Counted from the stretch's first letter, positions 7,444 to 14,235 are shown. The stretch: 18,459 nt of DNA from Chloroflexota bacterium (GCA_016210245.1 JACQUR010000130.1:1-18459); one strand, 5' to 3'. The notes: generated from the letters alone by a model not told the origin. A program made the numbers and translations.

Positions 7444-9393
7444 TCACGGCCCCTCCGGCGGCAGGTCGAACAGCAGCACGGCACGCGAGGTTAGCCCGAC
7501 CAGACGGTGGGCCGCCTCGTCCACCCGGACCGCGCGCAGCCCTGCCAGCAGGCCGGCCGCCTGGGCGGTGGCCTGGAACTGGCGCACGAACTCCCCGGCG
7601 CGGGAGAACTGCACCACCCGCTGGTTGCCGGCGTCGGCCACGTAGACGCCGCCACCGCGCAGGCCGAGCGCCAGGCCCGTCGGCGCGTCGAGCGGACGAT
7701 CGGGCACCAGCCCGGGAAACGGCAGGCGCTGGCCTGCCAGATTGTAGCGCAGCAGGCGCCCATCGCGCAGGAGCACGTACACCTCCTCGCTCGAAACGGC
7801 GATCTCCACCGCGCCGGCCAACCCGGCGCTTGACTGTGGGTCGAGCACCGAGCGCGGGGGCAGGGCGCCCCCGGGCAGAGCCAGTGGGTACTCGAGCAGG
7901 CGCCCGCGGCCGACGTCGACCACGTAGGCCGCCCCATCGGCGCCCGCGGCGGGGCCGAGTCGGACCCACTGATCGCTCTCGGGCGGGGCGAAGCGGCCCA
8001 GGCCGAGGCGCGGGTCGTAGGTGGTGAAGGTACGCTCCGTGTCAGCCATCACCAGAACAGGCCGCTGGAGCTGGCGTCCGGCGGGGACCCAGGCCATGGC
8101 CAGGGGATGCCCCACGATACGCCCCTGCACGGGCAGGCCCGTGGCCAGGAGCAGGCTGCCTGAACCGAGATGGCTGGCGCTGGAAGCGAGGCGAGGGGCG
8201 GTGAACAAGTGGACAGCCCCTGCCGCCGCGTCGAGCAGGTACAGGTCCTCGCCTGCCACCTCCATCTGGTCTATCCCGACCCCGGCCGACCCCAGGATGA
8301 CCAGCGTCCGGCTCTCGCCCAGCCGCTCGACGCCGTTGGCTCGATCCGTCGCCTGTCGCACCTGAGCCAGCAGCTCGCCCGGCACCCTGCCTGCCCCAAC
8401 CCGATCGACCTGGCCGGAAGCTAGTTGCAGCAGCTCGATCGCCTGGTCGCGGCTCCGCGCCTGCTCGGCCGCTGCGACCAGGCGGCGGATCTCCCGCACG
8501 TCCGCGGCCACCTGCTGTTCCGGGCTCGACTGGCTCAGCCAGAAGCCGAGGCCGAGCAACAGCAGCACCAGCACGCTCATGGCCGCAGTCAGCGGGCCCG
8601 AGCGCGGGCCGCTCGGGCGCGGAGAGGCTGCCTCGGTCGATCCCTCGCTCGACTCGACCTCCTCCGCGTGGGCGATGGCTGGCTCCTGGGCCACGAGGCT
8701 GCCGCTCGCATCCAGCACGATCACGTCGGTTGCGTCGCAGCGGTCCCGCAGCGTCGCGGCCAGGGCCCGCGGCTCGAGCGGCGTGCCGTCGCCCTCGGCG
8801 GGGCTCCACGCCAGCGAGTCTCGACCAACCACCAGCGCCAGCCTGTCGCCAGGCTGAAGCTCCAGGTGGTGCAGGCTGACCGAGGGCTTTCCCTGGCCGC
8901 CCAGCAGGCGAGGCGCCACCATCGGCGACAGGTGCTCCGTCCGGGCGGTCAGGATGCGCTGCGGGCCCTGCCCGACCCGGTAGGCGTGTGCCCAGCCGGC
9001 CAGCGCGACGTAGGCGCCTCCGCGGCCGACGACGGCGCAGGCAGCGGAGACGTAGCGCCGCTCCTGTGGCAGGATGGCTGCGTTGCTGCTGCGCAGCAGC
9101 GCGTGCGCGGCCAGCGGCGCGTCGCGCAAGGCCGCGGTGGTCGAGCGCATGCCCGGGCGTGAGAACTCGCGCTGCATCGCCTCGAGCAGCAGAGCCCTGG
9201 CCACGGGTTCGAGTCGCTCGCCGCCAAGGGCCACCGCCAGGCGTGGCCGTGGGCGCAGCAGTCGATGGAGCAGCGCGCTCCCTGGCCGGCGCCGCACGGG
9301 CAGGGCCGTCGCCTCGGCAGGCGAGGCCACGCCCTGCTCTGCCGCGAGCGGAGCCTGGAGTCTCCCGGGTGCCTGGCGGCGCTGCACCGTCAT
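7444..9393 (-). CDS. Membrane protein with degenerate PP2C-like domain and NHL-type beta-propeller
   Basis: A 649-residue protein from the chosen ATG. Residues 50-235 follow the PP2C/SpoIIE-type phosphatase pattern, with AACAVVGRGGAYVALAGWAHAYRV (split here as 117-140) where 'GDSRaY' is expected and LQPGDRLALVVGRDSLAW (179-196) where 'L.pgD.llLcSDGl' is expected. The metal-binding aspartates are absent, so it is probably a pseudophosphatase. One transmembrane helix spans about 268-286, then a helical linker rich in charged residues, then repeats at 365-645 of NHL/propeller type, clearest at PTGLALGLRGGGVYVADAGN followed by QRVVQFSRAGEFVRQF. The propeller should be outside, the phosphatase-like domain inside. 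The frame is open to 9633, but a good promoter lies inside that extension, which fixes the start near 9393. Function unknown. Confidence 0.78.
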   Translation of the reverse strand: MTVQRRQAPGRLQAPLAAEQGVASPAEATALPVRRRPGSALLHRLLRPRPRLAVALGGERLEPVARALLLEAMQREFSRPGMRSTTAALRDAPLAAHALLRSSNAAILPQERRYVSAACAVVGRGGAYVALAGWAHAYRVGQGPQRILTARTEHLSPMVAPRLLGGQGKPSVSLHHLELQPGDRLALVVGRDSLAWSPAEGDGTPLEPRALAATLRDRCDATDVIVLDASGSLVAQEPAIAHAEEVESSEGSTEAASPRPSGPRSGPLTAAMSVLVLLLLGLGFWLSQSSPEQQVAADVREIRRLVAAAEQARSRDQAIELLQLASGQVDRVGAGRVPGELLAQVRQATDRANGVERLGESRTLVILGSAGVGIDQMEVAGEDLYLLDAAAGAVHLFTAPRLASSASHLGSGSLLLATGLPVQGRIVGHPLAMAWVPAGRQLQRPVLVMADTERTFTTYDPRLGLGRFAPPESDQWVRLGPAAGADGAAYVVDVGRGRLLEYPLALPGGALPPRSVLDPQSSAGLAGAVEIAVSSEEVYVLLRDGRLLRYNLAGQRLPFPGLVPDRPLDAPTGLALGLRGGGVYVADAGNQRVVQFSRAGEFVRQFQATAQAAGLLAGLRAVRVDEAAHRLVGLTSRAVLLFDLPPEGP

Positions 9394-9696
9394 GTCCTTG
9401 CCGCTCGTGATCGCTCGTAAGGGGCAAGCGCATGATAGTCTTAGCTGGGACACTGTGCAACAGCCCGAGCCGCCCGGGCCTGTGGTATAACTGACCATCT
9501 GACTGCTCGACATTGCTCTGCTGGTCGGGATCGATCCACTGCAGAGTGTTTGGAGCGAGCTGCGCGGGGGAGCGTTATCGAGCAGTACCGGTTGTGGTGA
9601 TCGTCCTGGTATCGAAAAGACCGCCCGAGGCACGGGTGCAGGCGATCACACGGTCGGTGGAGATGGCGCGGCAAACGGGTGGCGGGCAGCCGCCAG
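9394..9696. other. Intergenic region, promoter only
   Basis: About 300 bases between the pseudophosphatase gene and the coiled-coil gene. Apart from the promoter at 9432-9460 and a small 6-bp hairpin (9680-9695, just past the upstream gene's stop, with no T-run), I see no gene with a ribosome binding site. Confidence 0.6.
9432..9460 (-). promoter_or_regulatory. Sigma-70-like promoter of the pseudophosphatase-NHL gene
   Basis: On the minus strand TTGCAC (9455-9460) is separated by exactly 17 bases from TATCAT (9432-9437). The expected start lies about 30 bases before the ATG at 9393. Confidence 0.65.
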
Positions 9697-10005
9697 TCAG
9701 ATCGATGGGCCCGGCTCGTCTTCGGCCAGCGCCAGGGCTCGCTCGGCCTCGGCCAGGCTGCGCTCGGCCGAGCGGTAGCGGCGCAACGCCTCCGGGCTGG
9801 GTTGCTGCCGCGCCTGTTGGTCGGCCCACTCGAACGCTTCGCGGCTCTGGGTGACCAGTGCGCGCAGCTCCGGCAGGCTGTGGAGGCTGAGCAGGTGCCG
9901 AGCAGCAGCATTCAGCGCCTGGTCGGAGGCACGGTGGTCCGGGCGATCTTCGCCCGGCCGTCGCCGGGGCGGCCGTCGGTACTGCTGGCGCCTACGGGGC
10001 GGCAT
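9697..10005 (-). CDS. Small arginine-rich coiled-coil protein, unknown
   Basis: A 102-residue protein I do not recognise. The first 20 residues are very arginine-rich (MPPRRRQQYRRPPRRRPGED), suggesting nucleic-acid binding. The rest is helical with heptad-like spacing, ending in an alanine-glutamate-rich stretch (SAERSLAEAERALALAEDE) and a proline. A ribosome binding site (GGAG) lies 6 bases before the ATG. The gene starts 15 bases after the stop of the lysine-rich 25-residue ORF and probably shares its transcript. The whole frame is GC-rich, so an accidental ORF cannot be excluded, but the ribosome binding site and placement support it. Confidence 0.6.
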   Translation of the reverse strand: MPPRRRQQYRRPPRRRPGEDRPDHRASDQALNAAARHLLSLHSLPELRALVTQSREAFEWADQQARQQPSPEALRRYRSAERSLAEAERALALAEDEPGPSI

Positions 10006-10020
10006 GGCCAGCTCCGGTTC

Positions 10021-10098
10021 TCACTTCTTCTTCGGCCCCTTGTTTGGCATCGGGGGCTTGGGAGGACGCTTGTCCTTGTTCCCGCCCTTCTTGGACAT
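10021..10098 (-). CDS. 25-residue lysine/proline-rich small protein
   Basis: Encodes 25 residues, starting MSKKGGNKDKRPPKPP and ending GPKKK. Ten residues are basic, and there is no hydrophobic core, so it should be unfolded and cationic. The ribosome binding site AAGGAG (10107-10112) sits 8 bases before the ATG, as good as any in the window. It lies between the zinc-ribbon gene and the arginine-rich gene in the same direction. A ribosomal or RNA-associated role would fit the composition, but nothing proves it. Confidence 0.65.
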   Translation of the reverse strand: MSKKGGNKDKRPPKPPMPNKGPKKK

Positions 10099-10137
10099 CT
10101 TCTCTACTCCTTGTGCCTGGAGACTCAGTAAGACGAC

Positions 10138-10166
10138 TCGGGACGGGATGGTGCATCCCGTCCCGA
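10138..10166. terminator. 13-bp hairpin after the zinc-ribbon gene
   Basis: Bases 10138-10150 pair perfectly with 10154-10166 around a 3-base loop, 12 bases past the zinc-ribbon stop. There is no strong T-run on the minus strand (GTCGTCTTACT follows), so it may be a partial terminator or an RNA-stabilising hairpin between cotranscribed genes. Confidence 0.55.
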
Positions 10167-10177
10167 CCTGGAAGCGC

Positions 10178-10525
10178 TCAGCGGTAAGTCCGCTGGCGCT
10201 CGAAGCAGTCCGAGCAGTAGACCGGCCGATCGCCGCGCGGGACAAAGGGAACCTGGGTTTCCTTGCCGCACCGGGCGCACACCGCCGGGTGCATCTCCCG
10301 TCGCTCGCGGCCGTAGCCGCCGCCGCCACCGCCGCCACCACCACCGCCGCCACCACCGGAGCGGCCGCCTCCGCCCGGGCGGCCGCGGTCGGCCTTACGG
10401 GTAGCGCGGCAGTCCGGGCACCGGGACGGCTCGTTGGTAAAGCCACGGCTGGCGTAGAAATCCTGCTCCCCAGCCGTGAAGGTGAATGCCTGGCCGCAGT
10501 CCCGACAGGTGAGGGTCTTGTCCAT
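10178..10525 (-). CDS. Double zinc-ribbon protein with polyglycine linker
   Basis: A 115-residue protein with two zinc-binding modules. The N-terminal one (residues 1-42) has C7xxC10 and C36xxC39 in TLTCRDCGQAFTFTAGEQ and RCPDCR, a zinc-ribbon type seen in several bacterial phyla. The C-terminal one has C83xxC86 and C104xxC107 (AVCARCGKE and VYCSDCFERQR). They are joined by a flexible linker that is almost all glycine (residues 51-70), encoded by a GGC/GGT-type triplet tract prone to length change. Role unknown; such proteins are sometimes linked to nucleic-acid binding or cold response. The ribosome binding site AAGGAG is 14 bases from the ATG and partly inside a leader hairpin. First gene of a probable three-gene transcript. 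Confidence 0.87.
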   Translation of the reverse strand: MDKTLTCRDCGQAFTFTAGEQDFYASRGFTNEPSRCPDCRATRKADRGRPGGGGRSGGGGGGGGGGGGGGYGRERREMHPAVCARCGKETQVPFVPRGDRPVYCSDCFERQRTYR

Positions 10526-10529
10526 AGAA

Positions 10530-10580
10530 ATCGCGCTGACTCCTTGTTTTCAGAAACTTGGGACGAGTCGTCAGCGCGAT
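10530..10580 (-). promoter_or_regulatory. Leader stem-loop with ribosome binding site in the loop
   Basis: An 11-bp perfect inverted repeat (10530-10540 with 10570-10580) encloses a 29-base loop, ending 4 bases before the zinc-ribbon ATG. The loop's 3' end holds AAGGA of the ribosome binding site. With the stem formed, the site-to-start distance is bridged by the paired arm. Confidence 0.6.
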
Positions 10581-10598
10581 CGAGGGGGAGGAGAACTT

Positions 10599-10615
10599 CC
10601 CGCCAGGAAGGCGGG
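10599..10615. other. Small hairpin in the zinc-ribbon leader
   Basis: CCCGCC and GGCGGG pair as a 6-bp stem around a 5-base loop, between the promoter and the larger leader stem-loop. Confidence 0.45.
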
Positions 10616-10639
10616 CCGCCGATTCGTTCCAGACGAGTT

Positions 10640-10648
10640 AGTATACCA
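10640..10648 (-). promoter_or_regulatory. Extended -10 promoter for the zinc-ribbon operon
   Basis: Minus-strand TGGTATACT is an extended -10 (TGn plus TATACT at 10640-10645). It implies a leader of about 108 bases, long enough to contain both leader hairpins. Confidence 0.6.
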
Positions 10649-10687
10649 GAAAAGGCGCGCGCGGTGAGCAGGACTAGGCAGGATTGA

Positions 10688-10745
10688 GGACTGAGCGATG
10701 AGGGCTGAGCGAACACTCAGTCCTCATCGCTCAGCCCTCAGTCCT
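10688..10745. repeat. Heptamer repeat (GACTGAG-type) hairpin after mccB
   Basis: Seven-base units of the GACTGAG, CGATGAG, GGCTGAG type face TCAGTCC, TCATCGC, TCAGCCC, TCAGTCC. Bases 10688-10709 pair with 10716-10737 as a 22-base stem with one mismatch and one wobble. It begins 3 bases beyond the mccB stop and could act as its terminator, though no T-run follows. Confidence 0.9.
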
Positions 10746-10748
10746 GGA

Positions 10749-11957
10749 CTATCCCAGCGCTTGCGCCAGGTCGGCGACCAGGTCGTCCCCGTCCTCGATG
10801 CCCACCGAGAGGCGGATCAAGCCGTCGTTGATGCCCAGGCTCTGGCGCACCTCGGGCGGCAAGGAGGCGTGGGTCATGGCCGCGGGGAGCTCGAACAACG
10901 ACTCCACCCCGCCCAGGCTCTCGGCCAGGGTGAACAACCGCGTGCGGGTGAGCACGCGCCGGGCTCCCTCCAGGCCTCCTTCCACCTCGAACGAGATCAT
11001 GCCGCCAAAGCCGTGCTGCTGGCGGCGCGCCAGCTCGTGCTGCGGGTGGCTCGGCAGCCCCGGGTAGTGGACGCGCCGCACACGGGGATGGCCCTCCAGG
11101 AAGTGGGCGATCTGCAGAGCGTTGGCTTCGTGCTGGCGCATCCGCACCGCCAGCGTCTTGACGCCCCGCAGCACCAGCCAGGCGTCGAAGGGCCCGGGCA
11201 CGCCGCCTACAGCGTTCTGGTGGAACTTGAGCTGCTCGTGTAGCGCGGGGTCGTTGACCACCACCGCGCCGCCTACCACGTCGGAGTGTCCCCCCAGGTA
11301 CTTGGTCGTGCTGTGGAGCACGATATCCGCCCCGAGCTCCAGCGGGCGCTGGAAGTACGGGCTGAGGAACGTGTTGTCCACCAGCACCAGGATGCCGCGC
11401 TGATGGGCGAGACGAGCCACCGCGGCGATGTCCACCAGCTTGAGCAGCGGGTTGGTAGGGCTCTCCAGCCAGATCAGGCGCGTGTACTCGGTGATCGCCG
11501 CCTCGAGCGTCCCCAGGTCGGTGGCGTCCACGAAGGAGGAGCTGAGCCCGTGGCGTTCGAGCACTCGTTTGAACAGCCGGAAGGTGCCGCCGTAGACATC
11601 CTCCATCACCACGGTGTGGTCGCCGCTGGAGAACAGGTGCATCACCGTGTCCTCCGCGGCCAGCCCGGAGGCGAAGGCCAGGCCAAAGCGCCCGCGCTCC
11701 AGCGAGGCCAGGCACTGCTCCAGCGCCGAGCGGGTCGGGTTGCCGCTGCGCGAGTACTCGTAGCCGCGGTGGACCCCGATATCCTGCTGGGCGAAGGTGG
11801 AGGTCTGGTAGATCGGCGTCACCACCGCCCCCGTGGCCGGATCCGGCGCCTGGCCAACGTGGATCGCCCGCGTGGCGAAACCCCAGGCGAGATCATTTTG
11901 GATTTTGGATTTTGGATCTTGGATTTCTGGTTCTCGGTCCCGAATGTTGGTCTCCAA
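10749..11957 (-). CDS. mccB: Cystathionine gamma-lyase (trans-sulfuration PLP enzyme)
   Basis: Cleaves cystathionine to cysteine, 2-oxobutyrate and ammonia, completing reverse trans-sulfuration. It has YEYSRSGNPTR, VDNTF, and the PLP lysine in HSTTKYLGGHSDVVGG (K219 from the start used). VESLFELPAAMTHAS carries the glutamate that in this family marks gamma-lyase rather than gamma-synthase, which usually has a non-acidic residue there. About 402 residues; normal. The start is a problem: there is no in-frame ATG, and the frame runs upstream into the heptamer array. TTG at 11957 (after AAGGTGAGA) is the best candidate; GTG at 11963 or the far TTG at 12026 are alternatives. It directly follows cbs. 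Confidence 0.9.
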   Translation of the reverse strand: METNIRDREPEIQDPKSKIQNDLAWGFATRAIHVGQAPDPATGAVVTPIYQTSTFAQQDIGVHRGYEYSRSGNPTRSALEQCLASLERGRFGLAFASGLAAEDTVMHLFSSGDHTVVMEDVYGGTFRLFKRVLERHGLSSSFVDATDLGTLEAAITEYTRLIWLESPTNPLLKLVDIAAVARLAHQRGILVLVDNTFLSPYFQRPLELGADIVLHSTTKYLGGHSDVVGGAVVVNDPALHEQLKFHQNAVGGVPGPFDAWLVLRGVKTLAVRMRQHEANALQIAHFLEGHPRVRRVHYPGLPSHPQHELARRQQHGFGGMISFEVEGGLEGARRVLTRTRLFTLAESLGGVESLFELPAAMTHASLPPEVRQSLGINDGLIRLSVGIEDGDDLVADLAQALG

Positions 11958-12050
11958 TCTCACCTTCTGGGTTCTGGACCTTGGATTCGCGGGGGAGAAG
12001 CCGCCCCGCTCGCAACCCCAATCCAAAATCCAAAATCTAAAATCTAAAAT
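11895..12050. repeat. Inverted heptamer arrays (ATTTTGG / CCAAAAT)
   Basis: Four units of ATTTTGG (11895-11922, the last ATCTTGG) face CCAAAAT, CCAAAAT, CTAAAAT, CTAAAAT (12023-12050), about 100 bases apart. The AT-rich units stand out sharply from the GC-rich surroundings. The left array overlaps the coding start of mccB and the right one contains the cbs stop codon. Confidence 0.95.
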
Positions 12051-13417
12051 CGTCGGTGGGCCACGAACTCCAGCAGGTCCAGCTTGGCGAGCATGGTCAC
12101 CGGCCGCCCGGACTCGACCACCACCAGGGCCGGAGTGCCGTTGAGCAGCAGTTCGAAAGCCTGATCGATCGAGGCGTCAGCGCTGATGGTGGGGAAGGGA
12201 GGGTCCATGGCGGCGCCCACGGCGCTCTCGACCAGGCCGGGGTCGCGGTAGACGCGATCCAGCAGCGTGCGCTCCTGGATGCTGCCGACCAGCTTGCCGA
12301 CGCTGGTCGGTTCACCCTCGTCCGCGACGGGCATTTGCGAGATGCCGAAGTGTTGCATCCGATTGATGGCCTCGCCCACGCGCTCGACGGCCGAGGCGGC
12401 CACCAGGGGCGGCACCGCCTCCGACCGCGCCGCCAGCAGCTCGCGCACCGTCCGAGCTGGGAACTGCACCAGGAAGCCGTTCTGCCGCATCCAGCCGTCG
12501 TTGTAGAGCTTGGAAAGGTAGTTGCGCCCCGTGTCCGGGAAGATGACCACCACCAGGTGCTCGGGCCCCAGCTCGCGCGCCACTTCCAGGGCAGCACAGA
12601 GGGCGCTGCCAGCCGAGCCACCCACCAGGATGCCCTCCTCACGGGTGACGCGGCGCGCCATGAGGAACGAGTCCCGGTCAGAGACACGCACGATCCGGTC
12701 GACCAGCGACAGGTCCATGGTGGCCGGGTAGAAGTCCTCGCCGATGCCCTCCACCTTGTACGGTCGGGGCGTGTCGCCCGAGTAGAGCGAGCCCTCCGGG
12801 TCGGCGCCCACAGTCACCAGTCCTGGCTTCCGCTCCTTCAGGAAGCGGCTCACCCCGGAGATGGTGCCGCCGGTGCCCATGCCGGCCACAAAGTGGCTGA
12901 TCCGCCCCTCGGTCTGGGCCCAGAGCTCCGGCCCGGTGGTTTCGTAATGGGCCTGCGGGTTGGCCGGGTTGAAGTACTGGTTAGGTTGGAAGGCGCCCGG
13001 GATCTCGCCGCTCAAGCGGTCGGCCACGCTGTAGTAGCTCTCGGGAGACTCGCGCGGGACCGCGGTCGGAGTGATGACCACCTCGGCGCCGTAGGCCTGG
13101 AGCAGGCTGATCTTCTCCTGCGACATCTTGTCAGGCATGACGAAGACCATGCGGTAGCCTTTGATGGCCGCGGCGATGGCGAGCCCGACGCCGGTGTTGC
13201 CCGAGGTAGGTTCGACGATGGTGCCGCCCGGGCGCAGCTTGCCCGCCCGCTCGGCCGCCTCGATCATCCTGAGCCCGATGCGGTCCTTGATGCTGCCGCC
13301 GGGGTTGAGGCTCTCCACCTTGGCCAGGATGGTGGGCTGAAGGCCGCGGGTGACCTTGCGCAGGCGCACCAGGGGCGTGTGGCCGATCGCGTCAAGGATA
13401 GTATCCAGGACTTCCAT
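12044..13417 (-). CDS. cbs: Cystathionine beta-synthase with CBS-domain pair
   Basis: PLP-dependent condensation of homocysteine and serine to cystathionine. The 457-residue protein has the PLP lysine K44 in LNPGGSIKDRIG, the substrate loop PTSGNTG (70-76), the glycine-rich GMGTGGTISG (179-188) and GGSAGS (266-271). Residues about 325-452 are two CBS repeats of the regulatory type, so it may be controlled by a nucleotide or S-adenosylmethionine; no haem-binding N-terminus is present. Cysteine synthase is the main alternative, but the CBS pair and the following gamma-lyase favour beta-synthase. ATG start with AGGAG 9 bases upstream. The TAG stop falls in the heptamer array. It lies 45 bases after the GAF gene and shares its transcript. 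Confidence 0.92.
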   Translation of the reverse strand: MEVLDTILDAIGHTPLVRLRKVTRGLQPTILAKVESLNPGGSIKDRIGLRMIEAAERAGKLRPGGTIVEPTSGNTGVGLAIAAAIKGYRMVFVMPDKMSQEKISLLQAYGAEVVITPTAVPRESPESYYSVADRLSGEIPGAFQPNQYFNPANPQAHYETTGPELWAQTEGRISHFVAGMGTGGTISGVSRFLKERKPGLVTVGADPEGSLYSGDTPRPYKVEGIGEDFYPATMDLSLVDRIVRVSDRDSFLMARRVTREEGILVGGSAGSALCAALEVARELGPEHLVVVIFPDTGRNYLSKLYNDGWMRQNGFLVQFPARTVRELLAARSEAVPPLVAASAVERVGEAINRMQHFGISQMPVADEGEPTSVGKLVGSIQERTLLDRVYRDPGLVESAVGAAMDPPFPTISADASIDQAFELLLNGTPALVVVESGRPVTMLAKLDLLEFVAHRRF

Positions 13418-13462
13418 GCTCCGTTGCTCCTCGCCAGTAAAGCACGCCGTCGAGGTCGACGT

Positions 13463-13957
13463 TCAACCCTCGATCAGCCTCAGCGCCGCCCGCGCCAGCG
13501 GGGTGATGAGCTGCGCTACCCGCTCCAGGAAGACCACGTCTGCCTCGCCGAAGGCGTCCAGGCGGTCGCTGTCCACGTCGATCTCGCCACACACCTCGCG
13601 CTCGTCGACGATGGGGACCACGATCTCCGACTTCGTGGAGGCGAAGCACTCCAGGTAACGGGCATCCTTGCTCACGTCCGGCACCACCTCGGTTCGGCGC
13701 AGGGCAGCGGCCGCGCCACAGACGCCGACGCCGAGCGGGATGCGGGTGTGCTCCGTGGGCACCGGCCCACGCCAGGGGCCCAGCACCAGCGTGTCGCCCT
13801 CGAGCAGGTAGATGCCGACCCAGGAGTAGTGCGCGAAGGAGCGGGCCAGCACGTCCACCGCGGCCTGTAGCCCCTCGTCCGGCGACTCCACCACGGCAGC
13901 AAGACGCCCGATGGTCTCCAGCGCCTGCTGGTAGGGCGGCGAGAGGCGGCCGAGCAT
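13463..13957 (-). CDS. GAF-domain protein, free methionine-R-sulfoxide reductase-like
   Basis: A 164-residue single GAF domain of the fRMsr (YebR/MsrC) type, which reduces free methionine-R-sulfoxide. The fold marks are WVGIYLLEG, LVLGPWRG, IPLGVGVCG, VVPDVSKD, SEIVVPIV and GEIDVDS. Of the family cysteines, C80 (GVCG) and C104 (YLEC) match the resolving and catalytic positions. The third, expected just after the LGPW.G segment, is missing, where PVPTEH stands instead. This suggests a variant two-cysteine enzyme or a non-catalytic ligand-binding GAF. Methionine recovery would fit upstream of cbs and mccB. ATG chosen because the conserved fold begins soon after and AGGAG is 11 bases upstream; the longer frame has no family match. 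Confidence 0.82.
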   Translation of the reverse strand: MLGRLSPPYQQALETIGRLAAVVESPDEGLQAAVDVLARSFAHYSWVGIYLLEGDTLVLGPWRGPVPTEHTRIPLGVGVCGAAAALRRTEVVPDVSKDARYLECFASTKSEIVVPIVDEREVCGEIDVDSDRLDAFGEADVVFLERVAQLITPLARAALRLIEG

Positions 13958-13985
13958 GGGCGCAGAACTCCTCGGAATACTGGGC

Positions 13986-14078
13986 TCACTTCCAGCATAA
14001 CATAAGGTGGCGACCCAGGACTCGCTTCTCGCGCAGCGCTTCCGGGGTGCAGGCTGCTTGCAGCATGGAGAGCGCCAT
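13986..14078 (-). CDS. 30-residue small ORF upstream of the sulfur operon
   Basis: ATG to TGA, 30 codons, ending HLMLCWK. AGGAGG (14087-14092) lies 8 bases before the ATG, the strongest ribosome binding site in the window. The stop is 28 bases before the fRMsr-like gene, same strand. The peptide has three methionines and two cysteines, including Met-Leu-Cys just before the stop, so it could be a leader peptide sensing sulfur amino acids. A genuine small protein or a remnant of a longer gene are alternatives. No conserved family is recognised. Confidence 0.5.
   Translation of the reverse strand: MALSMLQAACTPEALREKRVLGRHLMLCWK
13994..14002 (-). promoter_or_regulatory. Possible extended -10 for the fRMsr-cbs-mccB operon
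   Basis: Minus-strand TGTTATGCT fits an extended -10 and would start transcription near 13987, giving a leader of about 30 bases. It lies inside the end of the 30-codon ORF, so if it is the only promoter that ORF would not be cotranscribed. Confidence 0.4.
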
Positions 14079-14080
14079 CG

Positions 14081-14089
14081 TGCTATCCT
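14081..14089 (+). promoter_or_regulatory. Possible extended -10 for the 81-residue protein gene
   Basis: TGCTATCCT resembles the TGCTATAAT elements of miaB and smpB. It would give a leader of about 140 bases. It overlaps the ribosome binding site region of the small ORF on the other strand. Confidence 0.35.
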
Positions 14090-14235
14090 CCTCATCGAAG
14101 GGCACTAGCAACCACTCGCGGCCGCAGAACCGGTGCCAGCTTTACGCGCTGGAGACGGTCGGGCCAGGAGGAGAAGCAGCGCGAGGTACCAGCGCGATCG
14201 AGCCAACGCTCGGTCGACCATCTCTGGAGGGCACG

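Noticed and set aside
9394..9633. Upstream extension of the pseudophosphatase gene
   Set aside because: A -35/-10 promoter with 17-base spacing lies inside it, and the extra residues show no domain pattern.
9680..9695. Terminator after the arginine-rich gene
   Set aside because: A 6-bp stem with no T-run; could be chance in GC-rich DNA.
12056..13870. 604-codon plus-strand open frame opposite cbs and the GAF gene
   Set aside because: It mirrors two well-recognised minus-strand genes and has no family motif or ribosome binding site.
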